From Merluccius polli (Eukaryota > Chordata > Actinopteri > Gadiformes > Merlucciidae), in the NCBI GenBank assembly GCA_030340625.1, contig JAOPHQ010002852.1:124501-188500 (forward strand): DNA of 64,000 nucleotides. The letters run 5' to 3'. Of the stretch, positions 51,625 through 63,871 are shown in pieces. Made by a program: the position numbers and the translations under genes. Every line of letters starts with the position of its first letter. The first letter of the stretch is position 1. Under the pieces are notes generated by a model, which did no database searches, was not told where the DNA came from, and saw only the letters and a program-made list of their open reading frames with translations.

Positions 51625-54163
51625 CACATACACATGAATCTCAAGAGAAACTGCAATCTAATGTATCTCCTCTCTGTTCATGGTAGATCGTTTCATCCAA
51701 AGCCTTAAAATCATAACATGTGAAACAACATGGCTTTGTGGTGGTTTGGCGTCCCACAGAGGACTACATTGTCATTCTTGGGGCTAAATGTCTCACCCTA
51801 CTTATCAATGCCAGGTTTGTTTCATAAACCTCCTGATTTGCATGTACTGCCTAGAAAGACCACAGTTTCCTAGAATGCAAAAACAGGTTTTTGCAGATGT
51901 TGCCATATTGCATAGACAAACATAAACTCATTAATCTGAATTTAAAAAATGACATGAGCAGTTGAGGTTTAATTAACCATGTCTTGCTTGAGGCATTCAC
52001 AATTCTCTCTCGGGTGTCTTGCTTTATTTCTATTTTCATTACTCACTTTAAAAAAAAATATTAATTTCCCTCCTAAATAATGTGAATGTGTGGAAAATTC
52101 AGAGAATGCAGAGAAACCGGTGCTTCCTGCATTCTTCTGTGGCATTCCTCTGCGACACCAAGCCCAGTTTAGGTTTCACCATGCAGAGAGAGAAACAAGC
52201 CCGGCGAACGCATACTTCCCAACCCTCGGGCCTACATTTTCTAGGATGGCCTGTCAGAAGAGGGTCAAGGGTCGACCACCAACCTTGAAGTCCCGGGTTA
52301 ATAATAAAATCCTGCCCAAAAGAAGGGGCAGCTGGGAAATCTAGCGAGCCAACGGCGGTCTACAAGAACATGCAGCACGTGGCTGCAACCTACATCAGGA
52401 TTATGACACCTCATCAGCAGAAAACCTCCCTGGTGTCTCCTTGCTACATGCACATCAAAATGGTGTATTAGATGTATTCTCAGCAGTAGCAGGTGCGTGT
52501 GTTTGCATGTGTGTGTGTTTGCTAGGCCTCAGATGAAAAATATGTCAACTAATAAAAAGATGGCACATAGGTAACGTTCCGGGTGTACGGCTTTGTAATG
52601 AATGCCTTGGAATTCATGAGATCATATTGGCAGGTGCTGTCGGTTCTTAAGTACATAAATCGTGGCTATATTAGTTCTGTCTCCCTGTACACTGTGCAGT
52701 TTCTGTTATGCGCACCGTCACTTTTTTTCCTGGGGTTATTTCTATGTATCTTATCTATAAATCCTTGACTCACAGAGTAGGTCTTGACATGTAAATATGT
52801 GCTGTTTGACAAAATCAAGACTTCTTTCTCTTTTTATCATTCTTAGCATGTCTGAAAGTGTTGGGAAAGAAATCAACACTAATTGTAAATTAAAGAATTG
52901 CTTCTAACCGTAGAAGCAATTTCAGCATGACTGACAAAAAAACCATGCAAATGCAAATCCTGCCTAGAGGGAAGAGGTTGGTTCGTATCGGAATGGATTG
53001 ATGAAGGTCCATTGGGCGGGAGAGGGGGAGGACAGGGAGAACAAGCTTGAAGATACTGAGGACCCTGAGCTTTGATTGGCTTCTGGAAAGGATCCTGTCA
53101 GGTTCAAAGTTGAGGTTATTCTCGGCATTGTTAGACATGGCTCTGATTATCCCCTCTGGCAGCCTCTGAACACAGGAATTCATCTCTGTCTTAATGTGGC
53201 TACAATGGCCGTGATTACTAGGCAGTGTCCTCCTCTGTCGGTGATGAGATTATGTTGTAGGCAAAGTCACCAAGAACAAAAAAAAGGGCAATTAACCCAA
53301 GACCTTTCTTGAAGAGAGGTCTACGCCTTTCTTAAGCCTTCTCAGATGCATCATGTTGATGAAGAGTGTGTGCACATTGATTGCCCTTTGTTCACGTTGT
53401 TGGACCGCGTGACAGTTGCCATGCCCTCGCCAACCCTTTCCCCTTCAACCCACTGCTGTTGTTGAATGACAAACGGCGAGCACGGCAATCAAACATCCCC
53501 TCGAACAACGAGGCGTTCCGTATCGCTTTGTTGGCTTTGTTGACCCATGCATAAACACAAACAGTCGACAGGACAGATGGACCTGGCCGATAGAGCGACC
53601 ATCGCGTCCACATCAAAAGGCCTGCACATTATCTGGGCACACCAAGGCCTTGTTTGCCTGAGCCACCGGCACACACACACACACACACACATACATGGGG
53701 CCCCGGCAGCGCGCAGACAGCTTGTCAATATGCTGAGTTGGAGAGAGCGTGGCTGACAAGCCTTTGAGTGAGACCCACGCAAGGGCAATCCTGGGAATGG
53801 GAAGGGCAGCCTGTTGGAGAGACGCTCGATAATGCTTCATCACAGAGACGGCAGCTCTGTCGAAAAACACCCCCGGCCTCACAGATGCAGACCCTCCGTT
53901 TGAGGCTGCCATGTTCATTGGGTAACGGTCTCTGTGATTAATACGCGTATAAAGCGGTGCGTGTGGCATTGACAAGAAACTGATTCCTGATTTATTCATA
54001 AAGGCCCACTTCATCTAATCTTCAAAACATTTGCTGGATATTTTCATCTCTTGTCCCCTAACAGAAACACTTCAGCGAGATGTTCTTTTCAATCCAATGA
54101 AAACTTGAGAAAACTACAGCCCGCAGAGACAACCGGTTCTCTGGCACCTTCTGATCACAGAGA

Positions 54164-54196
<33 letters not shown>

Positions 54197-56060
54197 TACT
54201 CTCTCTCTCGCGCTCTCGCTCTCTCTCTCTCGTCTGCCTATTTTCCTCAGACCCATGTCCTCCGAGGGCTTACGATTCTATTTATTCCTAGCGGTTCATT
54301 TGAGCTTAATCACATCGCACCGACCAACAGTCACCTGGGACAGAGCAGAATTAATGAGTGTGAGGGACGACTGGCAGATGGAGCGGGTGGGGGTGGCTCG
54401 GATCCCTGCTGGGAGTGTGCACGAAATTCTTGCAAGTCCCCCCCCAAAAAAGTCTCCCTGTCTCTCTCCCTCTGTCCCCAGTCACAGATGTAATGAGAGA
54501 GAGAGAGAGAGAGGCTGTCTGCAGTTTGACTGATTATTCCAAGCCGTCCCCACCTTAGAGAGAGGGGGGGGGGGGGGGAGCGCATAATGGAAAAAAGATA
54601 ATGTAGGGAGTGGTCACTGCCCTAGGACTTGAACCGTTGGGAGTCGGCCACATCCAAAATGCCTGCTCTTGGTACCATGGACACGTGACAGATTTGATAA
54701 GGCGTCATTACGCTGCTTATTATCTCGCCCTAATTTATACACGGCCAAGCTGAGGGACTCTTGTTTAGCTTTTGCGCAGTGGCACATTTGGTAATGAGCT
54801 GCTGACATTAGTGGCTAACGACTAGCGGTCATGTTATTCGGCCACTCGATGTGATTGCAGCTTGGGGACGAGCAGACGGCCCTCTGCCCCTCCCCGGTGG
54901 TGCCATCATTATTACCGAGAGGAGTTTGGCGGTACTGTGTTAGGACACTCCACCAGGCCATGGGTACACTATACCCTACTGAATGGACGGCCAAATTCCA
55001 TCTGTTTATTTTGCTCTTCGCGGTGGAGGTGATTTCAATCATGGAACAATGAGACGATGCAGTTTACGATGTATTTGAGGGCACATTGTCGACCCTCACC
55101 ATAGAGATATTGCACCGCTGCAACTCTGCAAACAAGCGTGTTACATTTATAAGGATGCAACATGTAATGGATAATTGCTTTTTTTTTTTGCTGTGGCCTA
55201 CATTTGTCCTCACAGTGGATGCACCTGCAACACCAACATACCATACGGTGTGCAACAAAATACATCCATAACCTTTTAATCTTTGGTTTTGATCAGATGA
55301 AATGTACAGAGGGCATTGATTTATGTACATTTCAATGGATGTTACATGTCTACACTGATAAATCTGACTAATGAATTTGAGAATTGCTATATGATGTGTG
55401 TGTGTTTGAGTGTTTGTGTCCTAACTGTACAGAACAGCTTATAAAAGCCAATGCAAGAAGTGTATATAGATAAACCTTACTTGTGCAACACGTGATATCT
55501 TGTATATCTAAAATCTTACATTGAAAATTACATGGTATGAACTCGAACCTAATAGGATAATTAATTTGATGAACATTCATAATAATTTAAATGATTTATA
55601 TATTATTAACATGTTCCTTATCTTTTTCTCTTTCATGTGGATCCTCTGTCCGAAAATTGGTTACGTGGCTATCACAGGTAAGAATGTCTCCCATTTCTTA
55701 TTCTTCTCATTATACTTGTGGCATGAGCTTGAGCCTGCTATTAAGTCATTATTTCACCCCAACCAGACTGTGACAACTTAATTTGAAAAAGTAATTGCAA
55801 TCAATGAGTCGTCGTGAAAAGGGTATGAAGACCTAGTGTCTGCTGTGGCCTTGTTAACGACTCCGTGAAAGAAAAGCAGCAGAAGTGACAACTGCAGAAA
55901 TAAGATCTGTTTGATCCTATTTCTTATGTAACCGTATGCAAGTACTTTATACTGTAAGAAAAAAAAAAAGGTTTACCAAAAAAAATGTAATCTGAAAATT
56001 GCTTAAATCTCTCATAGTAGAATAGGGCCTAAGAGTTCCATGTCTATGTCTCCAGTGACC
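51621..56060. other. Intronic stretch, low-repeat, possible regulatory DNA
   Basis: The least repeat-laden part of the intron. Apart from a CA array at 53672-53691, CT repeats at about 54170-54232, a GA run at about 54495-54512 and a G run at about 54566-54578, it looks unique. The parts 53750-54020 and 54610-55080 have balanced composition. No gene was recognised, and conservation could not be tested. Confidence 0.4.
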
Positions 56061-56217
56061 CGATCCTTATTAAAATAATACTAATAATACATTTTATTTT
56101 AAGCGCGGTTCATGACACACAGACACTTTACATACATTTAAGACAAACTATGTACCAAATAATTAAAAAAATAAATACAATAAAAATGATACTCACAGTG
56201 CTCTGCTGGTTTGGCTG

Positions 56218-56656
56218 ATTCTGATGAGGAGTAGAGGAAGCGTATTGGACCTCCTTGTGGTCCCCAGGACCAGATTAAAAACTAAGGGTGATAGGGCTTT
56301 TGAGGCGGCAGCCCCGAGGCTCTGGAACGCCCTGCCTCTAGAGCTGAGAACTGCCCCCTCAGAGGCTTCTTTTAAAAAACAACTAAAGACACATTTTTTC
56401 AGACAGGCTTTTGGCCATCTATAGATAGTCCACTGCTTTGTGCTTGTGTCTCGTTGTATGTGTCTTTTAACTTATTGTTGTTTTTATTGATTGTTTGTGA
56501 CAATTTAACTTATTGTTGTTTTATTGATTGTTTGTGACAATGACTACCTGCTGCTGCAGCTGTAGTCTTGTTTTATTTTCTACTGTAAAGCACTCTGTGC
56601 GCTCGTGCTGTGAAGTGTGCTATATAAATAAAGTTCATTCATTCATTCATTCATTG
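56218..56656 (+). mobile_element. L2-like LINE, 3' end only
   Basis: A 5'-truncated LINE: the end of the reverse-transcriptase ORF, a short 3'UTR and a (TTCA)n tail (about 56634-56655) after GCTATATAAATAAAG. This ending, with a short tandem tail in place of poly(A), is typical of L2/CR1-type elements. The 3'UTR contains a 37-bp internal duplication (about 56467-56541). Confidence 0.8.
56224..56424 (+). pseudogene. C-terminal fragment of L2-like LINE ORF2
   Basis: Sixty-six residues with APRLWNALPLELRTAPSEAS then FKKQLKTHFF, the conserved C-terminal signature of fish L2-type reverse-transcriptase proteins, followed by a natural stop. The polymerase domain itself is missing because of 5' truncation on insertion. 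Confidence 0.85.
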
Positions 56657-57478
56657 GAGGGCTTAACTGAAATAATTGGCGATGGAGAGTTGTTGAGTTG
56701 GTAGCCCCAGTGCTGCAAAAGTCTTCTCCTACACAAGGATGTGAGACAGATCACATGTAAAGCTGGATGGAGCTTGGTTTAATCCCGTTTTAATTCCACG
56801 TTTTTGTTGGTACGGCAAAGAATGAAATGGGATCGGCCGTCATTTACTGGTCCGAGTTGCATTATTATTAGCTTTTCCAGCATCTAGCCAGCACGTCGCT
56901 ACAAAAGTCTATTTTGGATGCGGAAATCTATCCCAACACGGACGTGTAGGCCTACTCCTCGCCCGGCCGTCTCCAATTCGAAAGTACAATGCAATTTGTT
57001 AAAAACTATAACTCAGTTTATAGCATAACTACAACATATTCTTCAATTTGTAAAACTATATCATGAATGCATAATAATATTCTTGTTGTTGATTGGTTAG
57101 GGAGGACATCCTTGTTGGAACATCATTTTAGGTGTTTTGGCCAATAACAGATTAGCATGAAAAAAAAAAGAAGTAAACATTACATTCAAGAGATAACACC
57201 ATAAGGAGGAGCCTGTCCTCTGCTCCCCACCACCACTTCACCCAAACTGCCCTTTCCCCTCTTGCCTGCCCTACAGGTGTCAATCATTTCAATAATGGAT
57301 TTTTTCCAAAGAAGAGAGAAAAAAATATTTTATGAATTATACTGAGAATTGGTAATGGTTTCCACCCATTACTCTTTTTTTATACTTTGGTCTCCCTCCT
57401 GCCTCTCAAAAATGGAGGGGGAACACCCTCCTCTGCCTCTATGGACCAGCCTCCTCTGGTGTGTATATACTATATCAT

Positions 57479-57479
<1 letters not shown>
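56657..57479. other. Intronic stretch, no gene seen
   Basis: Nothing recognisable; ends in a GT array. Confidence 0.5.

Positions 57480-57547
<68 letters not shown>
57480..57547 (+). repeat. (GT)34 microsatellite
   Basis: About 68 bp of GT. Confidence 0.97.
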
Positions 57548-57550
<3 letters not shown>

Positions 57551-57885
57551 CTCATATCCTTGGGTCTGTTGTGTGCTCTGTGGCAGATTTGCAACCCCTC
57601 GCTTACTGACCATTTCAAACTTGGCCTTCTCAAAGTCTTTTCATCAGTGGGGATTTGGGACTTAATTTTGCAGCCATGCGATAGAATTGGGCAGAACACA
57701 GCCAGAGAGGGAGAGGGATTTGTACATACGCTAGAAAAATTATGTGCATCAATGCGTTGCCAGCTTTCAAGGACAGACCCTAGTTAACATGACATCTACA
57801 GGAGCAAACAGGCGGTCTGATTGGCCGCGAGCCCAAATGAGTGCCTAGCCGCTGTGTATGAATGGATATATACTGTATGTATACA

Positions 57886-57888
<3 letters not shown>

Positions 57889-57936
<48 letters not shown>
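57889..57936 (+). repeat. (TA)24 microsatellite
   Basis: About 48 bp of TA next to a TATACTGTATGTATACAGTG palindrome-like sequence. Confidence 0.95.
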
Positions 57937-57942
<6 letters not shown>

Positions 57943-58357
57943 CATGAATCACGTTGTAGCAGCCGATAAATTAGGACTTATGGCGCATATATAGTCATGG
58001 TCTGATTAAACATAGTGCGTGTCTGAGTGGTACGTCATATGTGCCCTGTGACCTTTCCGGGTGCGTTACTGCATCATGGTTAAGATATCACACATCCTTC
58101 AGCTGTAGTGCCAATTAAAGTGAGCATTCAATGTAATTCCAAGTTTCAAGGCTGTTTGCCAAACGGTTCTCCATTTTTTTCTCTTTTCTCTTTTTCTCTT
58201 TCCCAATAGAGTGGATTGAGCGAACATTAAAACAAAGTTGAATAGTTGAGTATTGGCACTACTGCTGTGGCCATGGCCCTGTATGAAAAAAAACATGTTA
58301 AGTGGAGGCAGGTAAATGTGAGGAAATGTCTCTGAAGTGTATCAGTGTTTTACTTAA

Positions 58358-58883
58358 AGTCTGTGTAAACCAAAAGTAAATATGTGTTTAGAGTTTGTCA
58401 CACGACAGAAAAATGTGTTATTAACCACCCAGCCAAAATTAACGATTTAAAAAAGTCGCTAAGTATATAAAATTAAGATTCAAAATTGTGAAAAAATAAG
58501 CATTATTCTCAGCTCTGAGACGCTGGGAGCGTGTCCGCTGAAGGTGCTAAACCACGCCCATTTGCACACAGGGGTTGAGCCTCTCTCAACTGTCAAATAG
58601 TAACTGTTAAACTAATAACTGTCAAACTCACGATTGAGTGCGACAAGCAGTGATGCAACTGCGCTCTGGTTGTTAGGAGCGGGGCAATGTTAAGGGGTAG
58701 CGCGTGTCACGTCATCATGTAACCTTTAAGCCCCGGCCATAAACTCCTGAACGTGAAAATGGTGAAAAATAGAAAAACGGTCTAACTCCACAATTCAACA
58801 TTAAATGGTTGTACATGGTTATGACTTTCTAGCGTGTGTAATGTGTGTGTGAGACACATTTCAGAATTTGCTTTACACGGCCT
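58358..58883. mobile_element. MITE (526 bp) bounded by TTAA, piggyBac-like
   Basis: TTAA at 58354-58357 and 58884-58887 flank ends reading AGTCTGTGTAAACCAAA and, on the opposite strand, AGGCCGTGTAAAGCAAA, with weaker similarity continuing to about 35 bp. Exact TTAA duplications are the piggyBac signature. The interior is non-coding, with CpG-bearing DNA. Confidence 0.7.
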
Positions 58884-58887
58884 TTAA

Positions 58888-60394
58888 GACAGATGATATG
58901 TAGATGAGTGGATATCCAATATCTCATGCCATTTGTTTGCGATTTATCCCCAAGCAATTAATTTTTTTCAAATCAAGGTGATCTATGCTGCGACTGCAGC
59001 ATTTTCTTCTTCCAGTATTCTAGGCTCCGATAGTAAAAGTCAAGTCGTTCTTTTTTTGGGGTCACATACTTACAAGCTAGAGAACTCTTGTTTCTGCGTG
59101 TGTCGCAATGGCACATCAGTGGGGGTCGCCGGTGAGCAGCATGCCTCCATCTTCCAAACACAATTACCTAGATAAGTGTGCGGTGCCGATTCGTATTATT
59201 TATTTATTTATTTATTCATTCATTCTCTGGGAGGGCGATGCACACAGGCACCTGGCGAGGCTTCAGAGACGGCGAGGCTGTTCCCCTTGCCTCTTCATCT
59301 TCCAGCCTCTCTTATCGGCATACGCCACCTCTACTTCAAGGCCCTTGTCTCTCTCTCTCTCTCTCTCTCTCCCATCTCCCACCCTTTCAGCCTGTTGTAC
59401 CAAAAGGTACCGTCTACTTCTTACATCAGCTGTTCTACCTCTGTGCTGTGATGTCCATTTTTCCTCCTTTTTCCTCTGTTTTTGTTATTTTTTTTATCTT
59501 GCGTTCCGTGATTGTCTATTTTTGCCTGGTTTTCTTTCGTCAGACAGCCTTGGCACAGCGGTGAACTTGGTGCATGGTGTTCACCTCCGTATCTAATATT
59601 CATGCAGTGCGTGTAGGCGGACAGCATGCCAAGTGAGCCAAAGAGTGGAGACTGGAGTTGAAATAAAAAAAACCACACAAAAAAGGAACCCAGTGGAATC
59701 TCCATTGAATATGCGCAGTGTTGAGGAGCTGGATCTGAAGCTTGACACAAACAGCATATCTTGCTGTTAGATACCTCCCCATCACTCGCTTTCTCCCCAG
59801 CCTCTTCTTCCAATCCCCATCGCCTCCCTATCTCTGTCGCCATTGTTCTTCATTATTATTGACGATCAGCGGTGACACCCTATAGCCAACTGCATTTAAT
59901 ACGCTCTGCCAGTCCAACATTTATCCAGATTAAATTCAATTACAGCTCTCTCTGTCTCTCTGTCTCGGTCTCTGTCTCTCTCTCTCTTGCGTTCTCGCTT
60001 TCAGGTGCATTGAAATAAAGAACTCAACGAGTCCCCTCCGCAGCAACGCATCACAAGGTCGGGCGGATGGCCCCTCCCCTTTCGTAATTTGCTGCGTGGC
60101 TTTCACCCTAGGAAAAGTCGCGCACAGTGTCTTAACGGCCCGGCCAGACCAAGCGCGTTGCGTCGCGGGCGTCAACGCCTCCCATTCACTTTGTATTGGA
60201 CATGGCGCAAAGGTTTATGGCACGGCTCGCGTGCGGACGGTGGCTTGCGGTGTGTTGAAGGGGTGGACAAAACGTTTAACTTTTGTTAACTTCATGCAAA
60301 TGAGCGCGTAGTGCAGCACACATTCCGACACGTGATTGGACAATCGACATTCAATGAGTACTGGCGGACCTGTGTTGAATTTCATTTCCTGGTT
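58888..60394. other. Intronic stretch, no gene seen
   Basis: CT repeats at about 59347-59371 and 59945-59988, a TTTA-type patch near 59198-59225. No recognisable product. Confidence 0.5.
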
Positions 60395-60545
60395 TTAAAG
60401 GATAAGTTTGGTATTTTTGACATTAAACCTTGTTTTTGGATCGTTTACCATGAAATACAATGGTTAAGAGTGACATTTTGACAAATGCTTCTGTTTGAGA
60501 GTTTTCGGTTGTTAGCGTAGCAGCTCCCCCCCCCTTTCAATGGCA
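60395..60545 (+). repeat. Fish interspersed repeat fragment starting TTAAAGGATAAG
   Basis: The segment begins TTAA then AGGATAAGTTTGGTATTTTT, a start I associate with common non-autonomous repeats in fish. Only one end is visible. Confidence 0.35.
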
Positions 60546-60651
60546 GTCATGGTACCTACCTGCAAATCCTCTCTAGAAGGCATTAAACATTCTTTTTCAA
60601 CGACATGAAACTCTCCGAGTGTTCAGATGTGTTCACTGAAACGCTGGCACA

Positions 60652-61190
60652 TTTCAGGGTACTTTTATTTCATAATGCCACATTCATTTCCATTTTTGAT
60701 ATTCAAATGAATGGGGCGTGGTTATCTCAAAGATTCAGACCAAATGAAAATAAGGCAGAGCAAGCTGATGTGCAGACAATATGGAAGACATCGGTGGTCT
60801 CCGAGATACCATGCTATCCTTAGCAGATCAAATGAAAATGGTTTATCAGGGGACTATTTTGGCCATTATTGGCCAAGACTTTTTAGAAATACTCAGGATA
60901 AGTGCTCTTCAAAATATAGACATGGATGATGAAGTCTTAAATTGAGACCGATTGAGCACCGTGTTCGTGTGCAAAATGTCCAATAAGTTAATGTTACTTC
61001 AAGCACAGGTGCGGGACGCCCGCCTCTGGATATTCCAGGTGATATGCTCGCTACCTTTGTGTTAACTGGTCTATCAACCCGAGAAATCACGGATCTGTTT
61101 GGTGTGTCATCCAGTGATAACCACGCTCCATTCATTTGAATATAAGAAATGGAAATAAATGTGGCGGCATGAAATAAAAGTCCCCTGAAA
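60652..61190. repeat. Inverted-repeat element with 75-bp arms
   Basis: Arms 60652-60726 and 61116-61190 are reverse complements at roughly 89% by eye, sharing ATTCAAATGAATGG and GTGGTTATC. The 390-bp centre is non-coding. No target duplication was found at the arm ends; it may be a fold-back DNA transposon. Confidence 0.75.
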
Positions 61191-61271
61191 TAAATGGATG
61201 TGGCATTATGAAACAAAAGTCCCCTTAAATAGATAAATGTGGAATTATGAAATAAGTCACCTGAAATAAAT
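61170..61271 (+). repeat. Degenerate 39-bp tandem repeat
   Basis: About two and a half units of TGAAATAAAAGTCCCCTGAA plus AATAAATG-type DNA extend outward from the right inverted arm. Confidence 0.75.
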
Positions 61272-61280
61272 AAAAGTCGT

Positions 61281-63137
61281 CCCTATGAAAAACATAATTT
61301 TTAAAATAAAAACCTATTTATTTAACTATATTGACTCATATTTATATTCATATTTACATATATTTTGTATATGTATTGCCTCATTTATTTATTTCAGGAT
61401 TTATTTAATATCCATATGTATTTATTTCATAAGCATATTTATTTATCTATTTATGTATTTATTTAATGTTGACTAAAATGGCATTCCATACTTCCAACGA
61501 CAACGTTGTAAACTCCCACAAGCAGCCGCCGCGCCCTCTCTAGTCCCTTGCCCTCCCTAGTTCTTTAAAGGGGTGAAAAAGCTTCAATAAGAAGCTTATC
61601 TCATTGCTGGGCTGCAGTTGGAGGGTTTCATTTTGTTTTTAATGATTCAATAACAAAATGTGGGGCTTTGTGTTGTTGCTTGTGGCTTGTATTTCTATAT
61701 GTGTTACTCTTGGCCTATTTAATGCTTGCTCGTTGTTCTTGTTCTTCCTTGAATGTTGTATAGAAGATTCAAACCTGCTCCAATTATTGCAATATTATCA
61801 ACATTATTTTGTCAAAATACTGTAACTGCTAGAGTTGCCATTTCCACATGAATATCAACATCCAATGCTCAAGACGCAATTGCATTAGAGCAGATTGCTT
61901 GAACTTTAATGTCTGGTCTGTGCATTATGTTGCATTATGAAATGACAACACATGGTAACACATGGTTAATTCTATTATTAATTAAACTTCAAATGTATTC
62001 CATTCCCCTGTTCCTCATCTCTCTCTAGAAAAAGCCTTAGTTTTACATCGGTTAGTCAGGTACAAGGCATGTATTGATTGTGGCCACGGTCTATAGAGTG
62101 TGAGTTAGTTTCCGAGGGCAAGGTGACTCCACACGTTTACACGCGTGTGTAAATGTGCGCCGCTTCAGATAGAAAGGGTGGGGGCAATGTGACTTCCTTG
62201 TGTGGCCTGTTATTATTCAGCTAGTGAGGCACGTTCCCCTTTGTGTAGCGCTTTAAAACTCGAGACAGAGGGAGATGATGAATGCTGGCCTGTTTCGTAA
62301 TGGCATTTCCTTCGCTGCTCTTAATGGCGTATTGAAAATGTTTTCATTGTTGTGAATTAGTGGCGCTTGCTTGCAGCCTTTACCTCCCTGCCTATTAAGG
62401 AAATTGGTCTTGGGTATTTAACAGCTGCACAGGATAACATCCCTGCTCTTCTTCACACAGTCATGGGAGTGACTAATCGTTAATGCGTCCAATATCCACA
62501 CAACATTAATTTCCGTTTAGTGTTGAGATTTAAAGTCCTATTTATCATAAAAATAAACAAATTCAGATTTTTAGAAATGTCGTATCGTTAATGTTGCCAA
62601 AATTGAGGTTTTGCGCATTCCATCTCTGAGGTGGCTTTGGGTCAATCAGCCTGTGCCACCGAAACCTCCTGCCAGACTACATGGTCTGGTCTTGTCTCCC
62701 TGGCTGTACCTGTGTTAACCGTAGGTGTTAACGGGTACAAGCTCTACCCATCAGTGCTGTGGGCGCTGGAGTGGAACAGATGTCATTATGCACGCGTTCC
62801 CAGCTTGGCTAATCATAGACACCACCTGGGTGTGCTGATTACTATTAATCTGCTATTGTAATTGAAAATCAGGGGGTTGTGCCGCAACGGCGAGCCCGCC
62901 TCTCTGTTGGCGCTAATAGATTGCTAATGCCTGGTTCCTGACAGGCCCCGCTCGCTCACACCGGGAGACGTTAATGTAACGTCAGTCTCACAGAGGCAGC
63001 GGCTACGCCAATGTTTAGCTATGACTGACAGTCATCATTTTCAGGGCCATCTAGTCCCACACACTGCAGGTTGATACGTCGAGCTGCATTTGACCTAAAG
63101 TTGTTGTTTTTGAGATTTCACTCCCAAAGATGCATTG
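61281..63137. other. Intronic stretch, no gene seen
   Basis: ATTTATTT-rich DNA at first (to about 61470), then unique-looking DNA. Balanced patches at about 62200-62450 and 62880-63050 could be regulatory, but I have no direct support. Confidence 0.4.
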
Positions 63138-63162
63138 TGTGTGTGTGTGTGTGTGTGTGTGT
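63138..63162 (+). repeat. (GT)12 microsatellite
   Basis: Short GT array. Confidence 0.93.
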
Positions 63163-63871
63163 TGGTGTGTGTGCACTGCCCAGACATGACCCACCTTCCC
63201 TGACAATTTGATGAAGAAAGTATTTTTTGCTGAGCCTGTTGATGAAACACAGTGAAACACATTTTTTTTCAAATGTCACTCACATCACATCGTGTGACGT
63301 TCAAGGCCAGCGTTACTTACCTAATGTTAAATGAAGGCGCAACAGTGGAAACATGTTTAATCCAAATGGACCCTTTCACCCTCTCCCTGGGCCGGGACAA
63401 GGTGGTAGCGAGCAACACTTGTTTTCACTGGCGAGGGGGCCTGCGGTCACTGTTCCCCACCCTGCTGCTGAACCTACCTTTTCACCTCCTTTTCACAGGT
63501 TCCCTCCGGCTGTCCTCTGTCAGACAAACCAAACAGTGAACTCAAACAATGGTCTGCGATCTCTGGCCAAAAGTTATTGTTGTCCTATTGTGGTCTGATT
63601 GGCTCAAATGAGTGCAACTCAACTGACTGACTTATCTTATACGGTGAGGGGCAGTTACCCTTTATGATATGCTCTCTCTCTCTCTCCGATTCCCACCTTC
63701 TTATCAGCTCTCTCGCTCATCCATTAATGATGTCTGTTCAGAACTGATTTCAAAGAGCGGATTAAGGCGTACAGTGCTATGCAATCCAGTACCTCTCTAT
63801 CTCGCGGTTAATTCAATTCATCATTGTCTCACTTATGGCTGTCAATCCACATTTTATTATTTATTATTACA
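63163..63871. other. Intronic stretch, no gene seen
   Basis: No gene or named repeat recognised. Confidence 0.5.

Noticed and set aside
54625..54635. tRNA B-box-like GGTTCAAGTCC on the minus strand
   Set aside because: No A box at the right distance and no cloverleaf could be drawn, so neither a tRNA gene nor a SINE head is supported.
61285..61476. Ile/Tyr/Phe-rich frame
   Set aside because: It translates ATTTATTT-type AT-rich simple sequence.
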